A stretch of 64,000 nucleotides of DNA from Cladorhizidae sp. MBARI D1340-BT2. Lineage: Eukaryota; Porifera; Demospongiae; Poecilosclerida; Cladorhizidae. Positions 54,991-64,000 of this stretch are shown piece after piece; the stretch's first letter is position 1, and the number at the start of each line of letters is the position of its first letter. The notes beneath the pieces were generated by a model. It ran no database searches, had not been told where the DNA came from, and was given only the letters and a program-made list of their open reading frames with translations. The DNA is taken from positions 25,979,239-26,043,238 of the forward strand of contig JAQNBH010000013.1 of the NCBI GenBank assembly GCA_028752905.1, read 5' to 3'. The translations under genes and the position numbers were made by a program.

Positions 54991-56163
54991 GGGATCAATT
55001 CACATATACGGCCAGTAGCCGCGTGAAATTCGTGCGCGTGTAATTAACTTAAAATAAATAATTAACTAAAAGCATTGCATAAACTGGTGTTAATGGACTA
55101 TCATCCTTTGAAGACATTAATGAGAGTATTACTGAATATAGACTCTGGACTATCATCCTTTGAAGACATTAATGAGAGTATGTGGTCTCGGGAGTATCCT
55201 GTATGCTAGGCAAGCTGAGATGCTGGCATCAGTCCACAAAGAGGGGTGGATATCTACCAGTGGCTCTGTTCGACTAAGCTATTGCAAGTGCCAATTGTGC
55301 TTGGAGGGGTGGTGCAAATCGATGAATCGCTCTTCCGACACAAACCAAAGGTCTATAGACAGATATAGTATATTTAGAAACCTACTTACTTTACCTTATC
55401 TACTTTACCTTATCTTATCTTACCTTATCTGGATCCCATTATCTTATCTTTACCTAATCTAACATACAGCACCACAGAGGCAGACCTCCAGCCCAAGAAG
55501 TCTGGGTGTTCGGAATGGTCGACATCTCGATCTCACCAGCCTTGGGATACATGCAGGAAGTGGCGAAAAGAGATGCGGCCACCCTACTGCCCATCATACA
55601 AGCCCATATTGCACCCAACACAGTCATCCACTCAGACCAGTGGAAGGCTTATAACCAAGTTCGATCGCTTGCTGGTGTCTCTAGCCACCAAACTGTCAAC
55701 CATTCCCTGCATTTTGTAGACCCTGGGTCGGGTACCCATACACAAAACATTGAGTCGTATTGGAATAGAGTAAAACCAAACTGAAGCGGATGAAAGGATG
55801 CCATGCACATCATACTGGAAGCTACCTGGATGAATTTATGTGGCGAGAGTGGCATGGACAGTCAAAACACTTGGCATTTAATAATATAATGTTAAATATA
55901 AGTCAGCAATACCCTGTATGAATGATATGATAATGAAATGTATGTAAAATAACAATTGGATGGGAATATGAATTGATAACAATTATAAAATATATAGCAA
56001 TTGAATTATAGCAACAATTGAATTATAGCTTGAATTATAGTAAAATAGATGGGCCATTAATTAGATTCTATTAACAGCTATGCTTTTAGTTAATTATTTA
56101 TTTTAAGTTAATTACACGCGCACGAATTTCACGCGGCTATGGACGTATATGTGAATTGATCCC
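54991..56163 (+). mobile_element. Merlin (IS1016-like) DNA transposon
   Basis: Long terminal inverted repeats: GGGATCAATTCACATATACG at 54991 is repeated in inverse at the right end (56163), and similarity continues for about 85 bases with two or three mismatches (CGCGTGAAATTCGTGCGCG, TTAACTTAAAATAAATAATT). Both sides carry AGTACTA (54984-54990 and 56164-56170), or CAGTACTA if one terminal base is counted in the duplication. That fits the 8-9 bp target duplications known for Merlin. Total 1173 bp. The high TIR similarity marks it as one of the youngest insertions here. Confidence 0.93.
55260..55918 (+). pseudogene. Merlin transposase (ISXO2-like DDE), one intron, one frameshift
   Basis: Exon 1 ends IVLGGVVQIDESLFRHKPK at 55350 with the first catalytic aspartate (IDES). 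An intron 55351-55469, rich in TTACCTTATC repeats, joins in phase 0 to HHRGRPPAQEVWVFGMVDIS (55470), AKRDAATLLPIIQAHIAPNT, VIHSDQWKAYNQV (55620; second aspartate), HTQNIESYWNRVK (55740; glutamate). A one-base change at about 55772 shifts the frame; the tail continues as LKRMKGCHAHHTGSYLDEFM then WREWHG, ending about 55918. The N-terminal part upstream of exon 1 is short and unclear, with a 33-bp direct repeat at 55084 and 55148 (GGACTATCATCCTTTGAAGA). The copy is close to intact but probably inactive. Confidence 0.9.
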
Positions 56164-56615
56164 AGTACTAGCTAAGCTAGATGTTGCAGCAGGCTAATAG
56201 CTAGCTAGCTACATAGTACAGAAACTGGAAAATTAGGCTAACTATTTCAAGATGGCTTTAGGCTTAGCGTAGCTAATCTAGCCACCTAGCTATAGCTGAC
56301 CACTTACCTTGTCCTCGAAAAGTACTCTTTTATTCCACACTGTTTAAGTCGCTTTGTGGCACAGCCAGAAACACCATCACGGCACGTTCTCTTACTTTCC
56401 ATATGGTTGGTGTGCAGCATTTAAAAATAAGGGGGCGCCCCCTAAGCCCCCCCCTCCCCCTGGATCCGCCCCTGCTATATCTGATAAAGTGTAGTGGGAG
56501 AGGGTGGGGGGAGGGAGGCCATAAATCAGTTCGTTCCTCCTCTGCCAACACTTCATTATGCACTGCAAAATGCACCCACACACTTCCACCATCACCTGAT
56601 TACTCACACCCTCCA

Positions 56616-59319
56616 CAGGGGTGGCTCCAGTAGTTGCTGGTTGGGGGGGGGCAAGGGGATGGCGCTTGTAAGCACGCTAAAATTTTTGAAGACTACCCCA
56701 ACTTTTTAAAGCCACAACTTTTATCACATACACACATACACAAATTACAATACAATGATTACTTATAATGTTCCAAAGTAACTCTTTCTTTCTTCATTTA
56801 GTATTATAAAATCTTGGGCAATTTCTTGTAAGTTAAATCTATCTGTGAGATCCTTGCGGATGTGTAGTAAAATGCACCTTTTTTCTGACATAGTGGATCT
56901 TAAGTATGTTAGAACACGTCTTAAAGTGGAAAAACTTCTTTCAGAGGTTGAAGATGTAATTGGAACTGTAAAGTAGAGGCGTAGCAATCTGTGAACTTCT
57001 GGAAACATTGATTGATACGCAAGTGTACTCATAGCTTCACATATTGTTCGAATGCTAGTTACTTTCTTCACTTCTGGTAAGGCCTGGTTGATAACATCAA
57101 CTAGAACTCCCAGATGCTTCTTCAGTCGATCAAAGTCAAGGTCATTCTTAAAAACAGATTCTTGAATCACTTCAAGCTCACTTTCATAAACTCAGCCTTA
57201 ATAAGAAGTGATTCCATTGCAATCATGGGGTTCATTAATGCACTTGCTTAAATCGATCATCCAGTTCTTGGATAAGGATATCACAAGCTTCATAATAAAT
57301 TTTACGAAAGTAAACTTTTGATGCATCAAACTGATGAGGTTGACTGCTATCGAATCTTGCTGGTAACTGTTTATACCTAGGCAGTTTAGGAGGGTCCCCA
57401 ATTTCCAATGAATGAGCCTGATCAACAACAGCACTATAGAACCTTTCAAACTCTACATCTTTCCTCTGGCGCTTGTAAAAATCTTGTGTTACATTAACTG
57501 CTGACATTGCCTCTTGAATGCTTAGATCCTTGGCTTGTAAGACTTTAGAAGTTTCTTCAGCAGCACTGAAAAGAAGGTGACCCAATTTTAAACCAAATAA
57601 AATTCAAATTTTTCCAAAGCAGCAAGTATTCCAGCTGCTTTCAATCCATAATCATCATGGGTTGTTTGATGGACTTCTTCCATGGTTTCCATAATAACAC
57701 CATACTGATTGATCACAGCACCAATGGCACCAGTTCTCACTCTCCATCGAGTTGGACACAGCACCTTAATGCCACCTTCTGCAGTCTCATTTACCAACAA
57801 TTTCTTAGAAAAGAGATGCTTTCTTTTAGGAGAGTAATTTATTAACTTCACTATTTCTCTAATAAGATCAATAGTATCTCTCAATAGCTGTATATGCCTC
57901 CCTGCATCTTGCAGGCAGAGATTCAGGGAGTGAGCCAGACAATGGACAGGCAATGCAGCTGGGACTTCTTTTCTGAACAAGGTAGCTAAGACTTTTCTTT
58001 TCCCCTGCATTGCAGCAGCTCCGTCGTATGCTTGACCACGACATAATGACAAAGGCAAAGCACATCGCATAAGTATATCTTTCAATACAACAAATAAAGT
58101 TTCAGCTTTAGTGTTGGGAAGATTGAATAAACCAACTGAATCTTCATGCACCATATAATCATCATCGACATACCTTATAGACTGTTCTTTAAAAGTAACG
58201 TCAGTAGCCTCATCAATCACACATACCAACTAGGAACACTACTCATGATTCTTGCTAAAATTTGTCATAATACTTTTTGCCCCATCAGACTTATCATTTC
58301 ATTAACAATGTCATGTGATAAATACTTCCTTGACCCAGTTTTGATGTCCTTATTATCACTTGACCACATGCTGAGGTAGATTTCCCTCTTCTTCAGAATG
58401 TCCACGCAATGCTATGCCTTGCCTGAGAAGATATTATTTCATAGTCTCAAGTTGTTTCAAGAGCCCAATACGCCGAGACAGTTGAGCTCTAGCAATTTGA
58501 GTGTTGAAATTGATGGATTGGCAAGAGCATTCCATTTCAACTTCATTTCAAGATGCATATCTGAATTCTCATGGGTACGAAATTTTTGAGTAGCCTTTTT
58601 ATAGTTATCAAATCCTTTAATTGTAAATGCTTCTTCACCTTTTGTCGAAAATGTAAGTAGGTCATGTTTGTGTGCATATTTGCAGTAGACACAAAATACT
58701 TTCTTCTTCATAGTATATACATAGAGTGAGCCATTCATGTTTGTCATACCATGTAGCGAGAAATTTGTGATCATTCTTAGCAACTCCTTTCCTTTTGGTT
58801 GGTAAGCAGTTTTTTCCTCAGTACAGCATTGATTCATGCATTCTTCAATGACAGTAAACAGATTCATTGTCACCAACAGAAATACTATCTCTTCCAGACA
58901 TTCGAGCTCATTACATACCTGTTCCTTATCGACAGACTCTGGTTCTGAAAGAACTTCAAAGTCATGTTCTTGTAAAAGCTCATTCCCAGATACACCAGGC
59001 ATCCCTTCTTTTTGTGAAGTTTTCTTCTTCTTTGGCCACATTACTGTTAGACTTCTTTGAGTTTCCTTTCTCTAACCACATGTGCTTATTTGCACATGTG
59101 GGTTTAATAATTTGAGCAGCTACAATCATAAATGTGGTTTTAGCAGGTGGTTTTGGCAGGTTAACATGTGGTCTGGGGTTTACAGGCAGCTAATACAGTA
59201 TAATTATAGCACATGCAATGACAGGCCACAAGATCATTGGGGCGGCAATGCCCCCCCAATGTTATGCTTGGGGGGGGGGGGCGGTTGCCCCCCCTGCCCC
59301 CCCTATCCAGCCTCCCCTG
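56616..59319 (-). mobile_element. hAT element with ZMYM1-like transposase, nearly complete
   Basis: The left end CAGGGGTGGCTCCAG at 56616 and the right end, read inward from 59319, CAGGGGAGGCT share 10 of the first 11 bases. CTCCA flanks both ends, shorter than the 8 bp expected for hAT, so the duplication is uncertain. Total about 2.7 kb. The ends resemble the MITE-like element at 5777-5990. Confidence 0.65.
56763..59041 (-). pseudogene. ZMYM1-like hAT transposase (DUF4371), four frames
   Basis: From 59041: MWPKKKKTSQKEGM, then KGKELLRMITNFSLHGM, the TTF-like zinc finger VFCVYCKYAHKHDLLTF (58680), KATQKFRTHENSDMHLEMKL (58550). After a gap (58457-58230), MVCVIDEATDVTFKEQSIRY (58229), CRGQAYDGAAAMQGKRK (58045), VHCLAHSLNLCLQDAGR (57940), GIKVLCPTRWRVRTGAIGAV (57770) to 57588; then FYSAVVDQAHSLEIGDPPKL and YYEACDILIQELDDRF (57450-57245); and the dimerisation domain FTVPITSSTSERSFSTLRRV, LTYLRSTMSEKRCILLHI (56965-56860) with the SERSFS core intact. 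Breaks at 58457-58230, 57588, about 57200. The frames are long, so decay is recent. Confidence 0.9.
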
Positions 59320-59485
59320 CTCCACCTCCTTCCCAAGCAACAATGCCACCTTCCCCTCATTGCCCACCATCTCAAACTCCTGTTCCGGCTCCCTCAATTC
59401 TATCCAGCTCATTAATTAACATTTTCCGTTCACTTCCAAATTCATCACAAGTTTATTAGATGGTGCCCCACACCTTCCACTTCCT
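59320..59485. other. Short spacer between hAT element and LINE end
   Basis: C/T-rich, nothing recognised. Confidence 0.3.
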
Positions 59486-60121
59486 TCCTGTCACACAATG
59501 TGCATGCATCTTTCATCATTACACAGTCTACATCGCTTCTTGTCCTGCAATAGACCCGCTGACCCTGTCCTCAACCTAAACATCAACCTCACTCTCTCAT
59601 ATCCTAGGAATGACCTTGTATACCTTTCTGCTCCATCACCTTTTGCCAAACTGTACCACTTCAAACAGCTCATACTCTCGACATCCTCCCCCCAATTGCA
59701 CATATTTCTCTTCTTCATCTTCACCTTCCATTGCCACTGACCCTAGCTCAGCATTCAGATCGTATTTCCTCCTCAACAGTATATATTCTTCCCACCATCT
59801 TATCCCTTTATCCATTCTTAGCTTGTCTCACAATTTTTATCAGTCTACCCTCCTCCACCTGAGCAAGCCTCCTACCTTCTCCTCCCTCCTCTCTGCCAAC
59901 TTCCTCCATCCTAAGTCCCCAAGCACTGCCACTCCTGCCACTCTGTTGCTAGCCCCTAATAGGTTTCTTCCTATTCTCAACAAACGATCTCTCCACACAC
60001 TGTCATATTGGTCATGATCTGTAGACTTCGAAGGAATTGGTATCTGCAGCAGATTCCAATAGCAATGCAGAATGGCAACACAGCTGCCGTGTGGGGTTCT
60101 GATAGCTCCTGAGATGCTCAT
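59486..60121 (-). pseudogene. 3' end of a LINE of the same family as 16440-18850
   Basis: Minus strand from 60121: DSVWRDRLLRIGRNLLGASN, RVAGVAVLGDLGWRKLAERR (60010-59890), then RVRLMFRLRTGSAGLLQDKK, RCRLCNDERCMHIV (59600-59495), a C-x-x-C zinc-binding end. The 16440-18850 element has KLVGGSNTVAGAAVREG and the same RLRT-x-SAGLL phrase in the same order. It is 5' truncated, as is usual for LINE copies, with one or two frame breaks. Confidence 0.8.
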
Positions 60122-60520
60122 TATTATTTTTAAATCTAAATAATTAAATAATTATTACAGTTTATCATGTAGTAGAGCTTCTCTTTTGGTCATTATTCAG
60201 GATTTGTCAACTAGGTGAGCAACTTCTAGGCCTGTGTGTCCTCACATGTATTGCACTGACCAAAAATTCAAATCCAGAACCAAGTCATTCATTTGCACTT
60301 TGATCTATATAGTTAGCATGTAGAACTGATTAACCCTAAAGGTGCTAAACATGTTGATGTTTGTACTTACAAAGTTGGTTTACACTGTAAAAACTCACAT
60401 CTTAGTGGGCGGGCCTACATGTCCAAAATACACCACAGTTTTTACACTCATGTTCATTTTTCAATGAACTCTCAGTTGACATAATAACATTAAAATCACC
60501 TTCTCAATAATCAACTTCAA
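60122..60520. other. Stretch without recognised genes
   Basis: AT-rich DNA with no domain; it could hold the body of a decayed Penelope-like element given the ribozyme motif that follows. Confidence 0.3.
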
Positions 60521-60523
60521 TTT

Positions 60524-60572
60524 TTATTCAGTCGACGTTTCGACTAGATGCTCTAGTCTTCATCAGGAATAA
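60524..60572 (-). ncRNA. Hammerhead ribozyme motif (Penelope-like element type)
   Basis: On the minus strand: stem I strand TTATTC (60572-60567), core CTGATGA (60566-60560), stem II GACTAGA with loop GCA and TCTAGTC (7 perfect pairs), core GAAA (60541-60538), CGTCGACT containing a GTC, then stem I return GAATAA (60529-60524), complementary to TTATTC. Both invariant hammerhead boxes, CUGAUGA and GAAA, are at the right distance. Stem III is minimal. Penelope-like retroelements and retrozymes are known to carry such hammerheads, often reading CTGATGAAG...GAAACGTC. No GIY-YIG RT is seen nearby. Self-cleavage is inferred. Confidence 0.75.
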
Positions 60573-60894
60573 TCAATGTCGCTAAAATAATACAATTCAG
60601 AATGAAAATTTACTTCTAAAATTAGGGGCCCCAGCCCTCTATGTCTCAGCCCCTGGGTAAAGAACTTAATGGGGTGGTGTTGGACTCGATGCATAGTCTT
60701 GAGAATAGTGGGCATAAGTTATATACTACTATACCTTACACTGTACAACCATAAATCACATGGAGCAGTAGATGTTCATTTCCCAAAGAGCTGGTCACCA
60801 AAACCAAAAATAATAGCAGAGGCTACGGTGATTACAAATTATGTGGTCCTCTTTTAGCTGCTGTGTGGGTAGACAAAACTGTTATAACTGTGTA

Positions 60895-62629
60895 TGTATT
60901 ACTTGATTAGGTCATGATCATCACACAAACACTCAGTGTTCTGTGTTATCTAATTAACAATTAATGTGTAGATAATTAGCACATGCCACACCTCCCTTTC
61001 TTGGAATTCTGTCAGAGTCAGTCCAGAGCCTTGATGGCCGTTCCTTTCTGGGTTCTTGTCATGATTCTTTGCGATATACCTGGTTGGTCATATCTGGTCG
61101 GTAGGTTCGGGGTGTAGGGTATGATGTTGAGATGGATCCTATTTCGCCGGACTTCACCACTGAGTACTGACCATGTACAAACGAGGGGTGCTGGCTTGTC
61201 CTGTCATATTCTCTGGTACCTGATCATTGCAGTCAGAAGATCCACACATCTGACCATCTGGCCGTTGGTCGAATGAGAGCTTCTGTTTCTTCTTGAACTC
61301 CGAATCTTGCCTGTTGATTTCTTCCATATATGACCAATTTGGTTTGAGCTGTTCCTGTACTTATTGAAGGTTTGTGCGAATCATTCTTCCCATTAGTAAC
61401 TCCGCTGGTGAGTGATTGCTCCAGGGTAGGGGAGTTGATCTGTAGGTTAGGATATCCAGATATGGGTTATGTCCTTTAAGCTAGGCCATTGCTTCTCGGG
61501 AAGTGTGGGCTGCTAGTCACGCGTTTAAAATTGTGCTCTGCGGCAAAGCAAGCAAATTCTTCAGATGAGTATATACTGGGTTCCATTATCATGAGTGTCT
61601 TTGGAATACCATGTCTTGAAAACACTGACTTCGAGGCATCAATGATTCCAGTAGAAGTTGTTGATCTCTGTTTTTTGACCTCTGGATATCTCGAGAAATG
61701 GTCTAGTACAGTGATGTAGTTGGCTCCTTTCAGGTAAAATAGGTCAGATGCAACTTTCTCTTGGAACTGCCCCAGAGTAGTATGCGCTGGGCCAAACCGT
61801 TTTTTGTTGGCTTCAGTTAGCAACTTCTTCCCAAGCTCCTGGAAGGTTGTCTCTGATATGGCTGTGACTTCCACCCCAGTATCAAGAATGAACTCAGTCA
61901 TCTGTTTGGACAGTTGTACCTTCACTTTCCAAGAAGTTTCATGGCTTGCTGAAATTGTGCCGAGGAATGCTGAGTCCACACGCTTGCTAAATACCTCAGC
62001 CTCTGTTCTGGACAGGCACATGTTGCTGTAGTGACCCTTTCTCTGGCAACGATGGCAAATATCTGGGCATTTCCCCCAAGGTGTTGACCTTTGCCTCATC
62101 TTGTACACTGTTTCTGTACTTGATGGCACTCCCTTGTGGAGTAAGCACTCTTTCGTCCGTCAATGGGTTTCCTAATGCTTCCATGCCTGATCTCATCTCT
62201 AAGGCTATCCCATCATTTTCTTGCAAAACTCGCTGTTGCTTGAAAACGGCTTCCCACTGCAAATAATTTTCTTGGCTCTATCCAAGGTGAGGTATGGGTC
62301 TCTCTCTTCCTCCGTAACGTTCGTAGAGGGAAGCACTGCTTCAGACTCTTCTCCCAGGCAGTATAATAGGGTGCTGACTTGCTTTGGTTGTGGGTTTTGA
62401 TCTAGTCCAGATACTATTTGAACCTGCATTTTCATCCACTCCAGTCATCTGGATTCCGGAAGTTAAATGCTTCTGGGAGGTGAATTTGTATTTGTGACAT
62501 TTTTTCTTAGTCACTCACTGCTGCCACCATGTAGGCTATTCGATTAGGCCATGATTATCACAAACACCCAGTGTCCAGAGAACATTCTAGAGCTATCTAA
62601 TTAACAGTTCGTATAATGGTTAATTAGCA
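60895..62629 (-). mobile_element. Ty3/gypsy LTR element 3, internally deleted
   Basis: Direct repeats of about 90-100 bases at 62629-62530 (5') and 60982-60895 (3'), read on the minus strand from TGCTAATTA through GTTAATTAGATA to CTAATC...ACA. After the 5' LTR comes a primer-binding site TGGTGGCAGCAGTGAG. A purine run (AAGAAAGGGAGGTG) precedes the 3' LTR. Inside are gag, protease and integrase, but reverse transcriptase and RNase H are missing. LTRs have diverged substantially, so it is older than elements 1 and 2. No target duplication identified. Confidence 0.8.
60990..62500 (-). pseudogene. Gag-protease fused to integrase of LTR element 3
   Basis: Gag: PKQVSTLLYCLGEESEAVLP (62385) and DPYLTLDRAKKIICSG. 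Zinc-binding: CHRCQRKGHYSNMC (62065-62020). Protease: FILDTGVEVTAISETTFQEL (61905-61845; DTG present). The frame then runs without a stop from TTLGQFQEKVASDLFYLKGA (61770) into integrase TVLDHFSRYPEV, SVFSRHGIPKTLMIMEP (the second catalytic aspartate is lost) and SSPHFPRSNGLA at 61476; the tail continues past a stop through LLMGRMIRTNLQ (61400) to about 60990. The K02A2.6-like Ty3/gypsy branch is indicated. RT and RNase H have been deleted at an in-frame junction. Confidence 0.85.
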
Positions 62630-62639
62630 CTTGCAGCAA

Positions 62640-63600
62640 CCACTTATTACCTGGCTACTCATGTTTCAACTGTATAGAGACGCAGGCTTGATACACTCAG
62701 ATTGATTCATGCCCTGTTTGATTACCATAAATATGTATGCTGTATAGACCACCGAGACCAGTTGTCAGGTTAGGTGCAAGAAGTGGTGACAAAGAATTTT
62801 TTTCATATATCGTCAAGAATCCTCAACAGCTACATACTAAATTGCCATATCCATTGTCACTGACATTTCCTGGAATTTCATTTGGAGCTTGCTAGGGAAT
62901 TGCTTCAGCTCTAATGGTTATCCTCGGTCAGTCGACCATGAGTGACTGTACAGACTAACCTTTTGACCTAGGTCACTCGGTTAAGTAATGTTGAAGAACC
63001 AGAGGTGTCATCTGCTTGGCAGTTGGAAGGAGGTTGGGGAGTTCCAATTGCCACTAAACTGATTTTGAGTGCAGGAAGGCAGTTGCAAGTACCTCTCTGT
63101 GTCACTGAGACTGTTTCTTCAAGTACTAAACATTGATGGACTATAATAGTTGGACTTTGGACTATTGTTTTACTGTTGTTATTTTCTCTTATTTGCTTTA
63201 ATTTATTTTTATATATTTATTTATTTATTTTTATTATTATTTTTTATTTTTTTAAATTTTTTCCCCTTTAATTAATTAAAACTAATTTACTATTAATTAA
63301 TAAATAACTTACTAACTGATTGAGATCTGTGCTGGTGGATATTATCAATGCTCAAATGTATTTAGACAAAAAGTAGAAATTGTCTAAATACTTTCCCAGA
63401 AGTTGATCTGAAGGGTTCTAAAAGTTAATTTACTGTCATTGCACACTTCCTTATAACTTGATGGAAAATAACATTCACTTGGTATTAGATAGACAAGAGT
63501 TAAGGCTGACACCAAATAAATTAGGTATTCAGTTGTGGGGATTGCTATCGCAACTTCTATATTCATACTTAGTGTTATATCGTTTCCTGAACATTCTTAT
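62640..63600. other. Stretch without recognised genes; AT-rich block 63185-63310
   Basis: The AT block is TTTATTTATTT-type. The 5' LTR of element 4 may begin within the right part of this stretch, but its start cannot be set without its 3' partner, which is outside the window. Confidence 0.4.
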
Positions 63601-64000
63601 GGTTGTAAATTAATAAATAAAGGTTTGGTGTTGCAAACCACCTCGAACTGCTGTTCAGAACATACAGTAGCTAGCTGACCAATCACTACAAGGTGTTAGA
63701 AGTGGGATGAACCTTCAACTATCACCACCAGGACCTTTTGACTTCAAATGCCCAGATGGCTGGGCCAAATGGAGAAGATTTGAGCAGTACAGAAGTGCAT
63801 CAGGACTGGCAGATGTAGCAGAGATAAGACAGGTCAGCAGACTGTTATATTGCCTAGGTGAGGAGGCTGAAGATACGCCCTTAGAAGTTGACAAACCCAG
63901 TGGCGGAGAAACTGGCAAAGGTAGCCACTCGCTCCTACACAACCAACCAGCAAATGCCTTTCCGACAATGGAGGCAAGCATAATCTGGAAAAATATCTTA
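63601..64000 (+). mobile_element. 5' end of Ty3/gypsy LTR element 4, gag start
   Basis: A likely LTR end at 63690 (CACTACA) is followed by AGGTGTTAGAAGTGGG (primer-binding candidate) and ATG 63707, reading MNLQLSPPGPFDFKCPDGWA, KWRRFEQYRSASGLADVAEI, RQVSRLLYCLGEEAEDTPLE. The PPGPFDF...W-x-x-W-x-x-RFE...ASGL pattern is a K02A2.6-like Ty3/gypsy gag. QVSRLLYCLGEEAED resembles QVSTLLYCLGEESEA of element 3, so the two are related. The frame is open to at least GKGSHSLLHN and then becomes doubtful before running off the window. AATAAATAAAGG at 63613 could be the LTR polyadenylation signal. Confidence 0.8.

Larger units (their letters stand above)
54691..56474 (-). pseudogene. Internally deleted hAT element carrying a Merlin transposon
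   Basis: The right end (read on the minus strand from 56474) is CAGGGGCGGATCCAGGGGGA, a hAT terminal repeat. Exon 1 (56402-56308) reads MESKRTCRDGVSGCATKRLK, QCGIKEYFSRTR and ends at a GTAAGT donor. The next recognisable coding DNA is the far C-terminus at 54894-54691 (LKTSLRSTISRERLNALAML, LGHR), the hAT dimerisation region. The zinc finger and catalytic parts are gone. The Merlin element at 54991-56163 lies in what is left between. The left terminus is not identified and may have been removed by the boundary of copy R at 54612. Confidence 0.7.

Noticed and set aside
1..64000. tRNA or rRNA genes
   Set aside because: I saw no cloverleaf with A and B box sequences and no rRNA core sequence on either strand; a covariance-model scan would be decisive.

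Overview
This is metazoan nuclear DNA, roughly 40% G+C, dense in transposable-element relics and minisatellites, with only two intact single-exon host genes. I infer a marine non-bilaterian animal, most likely a sponge: the TRIM-NHL gene with filamin repeat and the GT92 glycosyltransferase are intronless, plausible introns elsewhere are very short (about 40 nt in the channel fragment), and the repeats mix hAT/ZMYM1-like, Merlin, pogo, Ty3/gypsy, BEL/Pao and non-LTR elements. The species is not identifiable from this window.

Layout. 0-10 kb: a minus-strand hAT gene split by a 2.8 kb Ty3/gypsy element with perfect 5-bp target duplication, a KRBA2/NOL4-like fragment, a second hAT 3' end, a 47-bp-arm hairpin, a (GGA)n tract, a 66-bp minisatellite and a pentameric-channel-like fragment. 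10-19 kb: a non-LTR retrotransposon running into a 1.4 kb 45-bp satellite, a 73-bp minisatellite, and a second LINE on the minus strand. 14-25 kb: a direct segmental duplication whose second copy carries a 4.3 kb Ty3/gypsy element; the first copy preserves the empty site. 26-36 kb: a LINE fragment, a dispersed repeat with a 27-bp minisatellite, a ZMYM1-like hAT, a Ty3/gypsy-type element with integrase upstream of reverse transcriptase (Gmr1-like), and a BEL/Pao 3' half ending a few bases from the TRIM stop codon. 36-38.4 kb: TRIM-filamin-NHL gene. 39-43.6 kb: pogo fragment and more dispersed repeats. 43.6-54.6 kb: two copies of one hAT element in opposite orientation flanking the GT92 gene; the right copy has a 3.35 kb element of a type I cannot name inserted just after its stop codon. 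54.7-64 kb: a Merlin transposon inside a deleted hAT, a near-complete hAT, a LINE 3' end, a hammerhead-ribozyme motif, a deleted gypsy element, and the 5' end of another gypsy element.

The two host genes are unlikely to form a pathway: one is a predicted E3 ligase/RNA-binding-type TRIM protein, the other a Golgi-type glycosyltransferase. Nearly everything else is transposon history, and its value lies in the nested insertions, which give relative ages.
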